Below, piece by piece: positions 15,633-18,857 of a stretch of DNA of 18,857 nucleotides. The DNA is taken from assembly GCA_035430965.1 (NCBI GenBank), contig DAOMHQ010000101.1, positions 1-18,857 on the forward strand, given 5' to 3'. The first letter of the stretch is position 1. Every line of letters begins with the position of its first letter. The stretch is from JAKPRU01 sp029568995. GTDB lineage: Bacteria > Hinthialibacterota > Hinthialibacteria > Hinthialibacterales > JAKPRU01. The position numbers and the translations under genes were made by a program. Under the pieces are notes generated by a model. It did no database searches, had not been told where the DNA came from, and saw only the letters and a program-made list of their open reading frames with translations.

Positions 15633-17765
15633 ATGACCCAAATTCAACGCGTGCAAACCGTGTTCGGCGGTTCACCGCCCGCTCCTTTATCCGACCCGGT
15701 GGTTCTGTCCCGCCTGGAGGACCTGTGCGCCGTCCTTGGCAATGAATCCATCGACCCCCATCGACTGAGCGATGAAGAGTTTCGCAGACTGACCCTCCTG
15801 GTCTGGCAAAGTCCACACCTCACCCAAATGGCTTTAGGCGATATCCGAGGCCTGGCATCACTGCTTCGAGAAGGAAACCTGGAACAGAAAAGAGCCTATT
15901 CCGATTACGGGAAGATTCTCGATCTGCCGATAGACTCCCCGTCGGAGGAATTCGACCGGGAGTTGCATATCGTTCACAACCGGGAACTGCTTCGCCTTGC
16001 CTGGCGGCATATCTGCGACCTGGCCGAAATCGACGAGCTCATGAGGGAACTCTCTGACCTGGCAGATCATACCGTCCGAATCGTCGTACAGCACCAGTTG
16101 CAAGAAGCCTTGTCGCAGTATGGCCTTCCTCTAGCCGAAGGCCAAATCGAAGCGTCGTTTGCCGTCCTGGCAATGGGCAAATTGGGGGGGCGCGAACTGA
16201 ATTTCAGTTCGGATATTGACATTCTGTTTGTCTATCGAGGGGACGGGAAAACAGCGGGGGGACCGTCCGGGCAAATCGAGAACCCCGTATTTTTCGAGAA
16301 GGTTGCGACCGCGACCTGCGATCAACTCACCCGCCCGACTGCGAGTGGATTCCTGTATCGCGTGGACATTCGCCTGCGCCCACAGGGAACGCGCGGCCCG
16401 CTGGTTCCTTCGCTTGAGGCGGTTGAGACCTATTACCATAACTGGGGCGAGGACTGGGAACGTCAGGCACTGCTGAAGATCCGTCCGATTGCAGGAGACT
16501 CCGCCCTTGGGGAAGCAGTTTTGCGCACTCTGATGCCGTTCACTTATCGCAAGTATGTGGATGAAGTGGAGATAGCCGATACGCTGCGGTCCATGCGCGA
16601 AATGCGCAGACGAATGATTCAGGAACTCCCACCGGATGAACAGGAAAGCGACCTGAAAACCGGCAGAGGAGGAATCCGCGATATTGAGTTTATCGTTCAG
16701 GCAGTCCAGATGCTGTATGGGGGACAATATCCCGAAGTGCGCCTGGCCGGAACTCTTCAGTCGCTGCGAAGGCTCTATGAATGCGGTCTGCTGCACAGTC
16801 GGGATTATGAGATCCTCCGCGATGGGTATCGCTTTCTGCGCCGGGTGGAGCATCGCCTTCAGATCGACCAGGTTCGACAAATCTACCGCTTGCCTGCCTC
16901 CCCGGAGGCTAGAGCGGATCTGGCTTCACGCCTGGGATTCAGCTCCGATGAGGAGTTCAATCGGAAACATCAGAACATCCGCTCCGAAGTGCGTAGAATC
17001 TATGTCGGGATTTTCGGACGCGAGGAATGGGAAGACCAGACAGAGGGATTGCTTGACCTCCCCCAATTGTCCGCCGCGCATCGGCAGTTGCTCATTGACC
17101 ATGGATTGAAGGATCCCGACCATGCTCATCAGCATTTGCTTTCCCTGGCGGATAACGCCTCCAGTCCTCATCTGAAGGCGAAAACAAAGCGGCTGTTCAA
17201 GGAGTTACTGCCCAGACTCCTGCTCTACCTGAAAGACAGTCCGGACCCGGANNNNNNNNNNNNNNNNNNNNNNNNNNNNNNNNNNNNNNNNNNNNNNNNN
17301 NNNNNNNNNNNNNNNNNNNNNNNNNNNNNNNNNNNNNNNNNNNNNNNNNNNGAGCAGGAGAAGGGCATCGAGCAGCTGAAAGCGGGGCCGGGCGGATTGG
17401 TCGACGTGGAGTTTATCGCCCAGACTCTTCGCTTGAGGCACGGCAAGGAGAATCCGACAATTCTCAATCCTTCCACCACGGCGGCAATTCAGGCAACGGC
17501 GGAACGGGGACTGTTTCCGATGGACAAGGCCCGCTCCCTCTGCGAATCCTATCGGTATCTTCGAGACATCGAGAACCGTTTGCAGGTTGTGGACCGTGTA
17601 TCCATCGACCGTCTGCCCGAAGACGCGGAAAGTCTCGACAGCCTGGCGAAACGATGTTTCCCTCGTGCCTCACAGCGCCGGTTGACAGGCGAGGAACTGG
17701 TCCTGGAAGTCGAATCGCGTACCCGTCGGATTCGCGAGATATTCCGCGAGTTCTTTGGACTGTAA
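15633..17765 (+). CDS. glnE: Bifunctional glutamine synthetase adenylyltransferase/adenylyl-removing enzyme GlnE (contains assembly gap)
   Basis: GlnE adenylylates and deadenylylates glutamine synthetase in response to PII, setting ammonium assimilation. The N-terminal nucleotidyltransferase motif AMGKLGGRELNFSSDIDILF is intact (Gly185-Gly186, Asp194 and Asp196), and the associated GRGGIRDIEF block lies at 344-353. After a 100-N gap the second-domain block GPGGLVDVEFIAQ appears, so both halves of the internal duplication are present. The second catalytic GKLGG/SD-x-D motif is not visible and must lie in the gap. As written it is 710 codons, against about 950 usual for GlnE, so roughly 300 residues are probably missing from the assembly. 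The frame stays open upstream to 15381, but that stretch overlaps the dockerin region. The ATG at 15633 has no Shine-Dalgarno and follows the GC-rich hairpin by 14 nt. glnA and glnB are not in the window. Confidence 0.95.
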   Translation: MTQIQRVQTVFGGSPPAPLSDPVVLSRLEDLCAVLGNESIDPHRLSDEEFRRLTLLVWQSPHLTQMALGDIRGLASLLREGNLEQKRAYSDYGKILDLPIDSPSEEFDRELHIVHNRELLRLAWRHICDLAEIDELMRELSDLADHTVRIVVQHQLQEALSQYGLPLAEGQIEASFAVLAMGKLGGRELNFSSDIDILFVYRGDGKTAGGPSGQIENPVFFEKVATATCDQLTRPTASGFLYRVDIRLRPQGTRGPLVPSLEAVETYYHNWGEDWERQALLKIRPIAGDSALGEAVLRTLMPFTYRKYVDEVEIADTLRSMREMRRRMIQELPPDEQESDLKTGRGGIRDIEFIVQAVQMLYGGQYPEVRLAGTLQSLRRLYECGLLHSRDYEILRDGYRFLRRVEHRLQIDQVRQIYRLPASPEARADLASRLGFSSDEEFNRKHQNIRSEVRRIYVGIFGREEWEDQTEGLLDLPQLSAAHRQLLIDHGLKDPDHAHQHLLSLADNASSPHLKAKTKRLFKELLPRLLLYLKDSPDPXXXXXXXXXXXXXXXXXXXXXXXXXXXXXXXXXXEQEKGIEQLKAGPGGLVDVEFIAQTLRLRHGKENPTILNPSTTAAIQATAERGLFPMDKARSLCESYRYLRDIENRLQVVDRVSIDRLPEDAESLDSLAKRCFPRASQRRLTGEELVLEVESRTRRIREIFREFFGL
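17252..17351. other. Assembly gap of exactly 100 N inside glnE
   Basis: One hundred N replace the middle of the C-terminal half of GlnE, between LLYLKDSPDP and KGIEQLKAGPGG. By comparison with ordinary GlnE architecture this interval should be roughly 0.9-1 kb, so 100 is a placeholder. The reading frame agrees on both sides. Confidence 0.9.
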
Positions 17766-17800
17766 TTTACCGGAGATTTGACAAGAAAGGATGAATCGAC

Positions 17801-18553
17801 ATGTGGAAGAATACTCGTATAACCGTTCTGGTTGCAGTCATCCTGGTGCTTCAGGGCTGCGGTGCGATACGTGTACCGGTTCTGTTCACCTTTGACGAAC
17901 CCAGGGAATTGGAGGTCGGCGCTCCTGTTGTCTACAACAATCAGCCGGTCGGCGAGGTCAAATCCGTGGACTATCCGGCGACAGGCAACATGCGGGTACA
18001 GACCCGAATCTCTCGGGAAATGCACCAGAAAATGAACCGTCCCTGCACCGCTCTGGTAGAGGACAACAAGCTGCCGGAGGCGAAAACAAAGAACTGCCTG
18101 ACAATCTACCTGGTAGAAAATGCGGCGGCATTGCCGGAATCGATCATGGAAGTTCAGGGGTGTGATTCCAGAGCGGAACTGATGCTGTGGAAAGCGAACC
18201 AGACCGCACAGCAATTTCTGACCGATCATGAAGAGGAAATCGAGAAGGTCAAACAGGCCGCGCGGGATGCCGTCCGACAAATCGAAGAATTCGCCCAGTC
18301 GGACGATATGAAGCAGTTTACGCAAAAGTTGCAGGATCTGAGCGAGGAAACCGGCAAACAGGCGCGGGAGAGTTATGAGGAGTTGAAGCAGCGTTGGCCG
18401 GATTTCGCACAACGGATGGAAGAAATCTACAAGCGCATGGATGAACTGGGACGCAGCGAGGAGGCCCAACGTCTCCGCGACTCCCTCACCCGCCTCCTGT
18501 CCCCCAAGGCAATCCCGGAGCCGACGAAGGAGGCAGAGGAAAGACGGATTTGA
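17801..18553 (+). CDS. MCE/MlaD-domain lipoprotein
   Basis: The 250-residue product begins with a lipoprotein signal whose lipobox is Leu17-Gln18-Gly19-Cys20, so lipidation on Cys20 is expected. Residues about 28-85 form an MCE (MlaD-like) domain with 'LEVGAPVVYNNQPVGEVKSV' typical of the family, which forms rings that pass lipids between membranes. About residues 125-235 are highly charged and helical, suited to a coiled coil or helical tube. Most MCE proteins have an uncleaved membrane helix and sit beside an ABC permease and ATPase; neither partner is present here. AAAGGA (17786-17791) is 9 nt before the ATG. The gene starts 35 nt after glnE and may be transcribed with it. The lipid-transport role is inferred from the family. 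Confidence 0.8.
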   Translation: MWKNTRITVLVAVILVLQGCGAIRVPVLFTFDEPRELEVGAPVVYNNQPVGEVKSVDYPATGNMRVQTRISREMHQKMNRPCTALVEDNKLPEAKTKNCLTIYLVENAAALPESIMEVQGCDSRAELMLWKANQTAQQFLTDHEEEIEKVKQAARDAVRQIEEFAQSDDMKQFTQKLQDLSEETGKQARESYEELKQRWPDFAQRMEEIYKRMDELGRSEEAQRLRDSLTRLLSPKAIPEPTKEAEERRI

Positions 18554-18579
18554 AAACAGGACATGGTTTCTGATATCTT
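18550..18579 (+). promoter_or_regulatory. Candidate promoter of the AAA ATPase gene
   Basis: TTGAAA (18550-18555) and TATCTT (18574-18579) are separated by 18 bp and match 4/6 each of the sigma70 consensus. The -35 overlaps the stop codon of the MCE gene. The expected start near 18586 leaves a short leader before the Shine-Dalgarno at 18598-18604. Confidence 0.45.
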
Positions 18580-18609
18580 AGGCAAGTGCATGAATCCGGA
18601 GAGGACGTC

Positions 18610-18857
18610 ATGAGAAAACCAACGGCAAGCACTTTCAGGTTTACCCATCTCTACTTGGAGAATTGGCGGAACTTTGCCAGGGTCGATGTGGATCTTCAGA
18701 AACGTGTTTTCCTCATTGGTCCAAACGCTTCCGGGAAATCGAATCTTCTTGATGTGTTTCGGTTCCTGCGGGATGTTGTGTCTGTCGGTGGTGGTTTTCA
18801 GGCAGCTGTGGCGAGAAGAGGAGGCGTCAAGCCCTTGCGCTGTCTCGCGGCGCGGCG
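18610..18857 (+). CDS. AAA ATPase (SMC/RecF-like N-terminus), 3'-partial
   Basis: An open frame starts at the ATG at 18610, preceded at 5 nt by GGAGAGG (18598-18604), and runs off the window end after 82 codons. The N-terminus 'FTHLYLENWRNF' with 'VDVDL' is the usual opening of ABC/SMC-type ATPases, followed by a Walker A motif GPNASGKS at residues 37-44 and NLLDVFRFLRDV. The stretch ending 'RGGVKPLRCLAARR' resembles the single-gene AAA_21-type ATPases that are often followed by a small DUF4276 protein; some relatives belong to OLD/abortive-infection-type defence groups. The ATPase call is firm. The subfamily and any defence role are inference, because Walker B and the partner gene lie outside the window. 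Confidence 0.82.
   Translation, partial: MRKPTASTFRFTHLYLENWRNFARVDVDLQKRVFLIGPNASGKSNLLDVFRFLRDVVSVGGGFQAAVARRGGVKPLRCLAAR

Noticed and set aside
17252..17351. Real internal deletion of glnE
   Set aside because: The interval is exactly 100 N, the same as the other gap in the window, so it is a scaffold placeholder rather than biological sequence.

Overview
The window reads as a metagenome-assembled scaffold of a Gram-negative-type heterotrophic bacterium. Two runs of exactly 100 N mark scaffold joins. A lipobox-bearing MCE (MlaD-like) protein and a GlnE indicate a didermic bacterium with canonical nitrogen control. A giant secreted protein with proline-threonine linkers and a dockerin, next to DUF4091 and beta-propeller glycosidase-like genes, resembles what is known from little-cultivated polysaccharide degraders such as Sumerlaeota, Hydrogenedentota and related lineages. 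That placement is inference from gene style only.

Layout. 1-2602 (+): the 3' end of a five-bladed beta-propeller glycosidase-like gene, then a complete secreted DUF4091 glycoside hydrolase-like gene with its own Shine-Dalgarno. 2610-3758 (-): dnaJ, converging on the DUF4091 gene with only 7 nt between stop codons. 3979-6015 (-): a polytopic GT-C/PMT-like membrane glycosyltransferase candidate. 6211-7330 (+): a small three-helix membrane protein and a membrane-anchored HEAT/TPR protein, probably co-transcribed. 7511-15562 (+): one very large secreted protein of at least 2683 residues. It has an M10-type zinc metallopeptidase, a CnaB/carboxypeptidase-regulatory-like domain, a PPC-like domain, four diverged tandem modules of about 440-530 residues separated by Pro/Thr linkers, a dockerin and a Pro/Thr tail. 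15563-15632: a GC-rich inverted-repeat element. 15633-17765 (+): glnE, interrupted by a gap. 17801-18553 (+): an MCE-domain lipoprotein. 18610-end (+): the start of an AAA ATPase with its own promoter.

No single pathway unites the genes. The left side looks like carbohydrate processing at the cell envelope, and the middle is an extracellular multidomain protease or adhesin. The right side is nitrogen regulation and lipid or envelope transport, ending in an ATPase that may belong to a mobile or defence-type pair lying mostly outside the window. The most novel element is the giant protein: its four modules share a signature I do not recognise from any named domain family. Both N gaps appear shorter than the sequence they stand for, so the giant protein and GlnE are both longer than they appear here.
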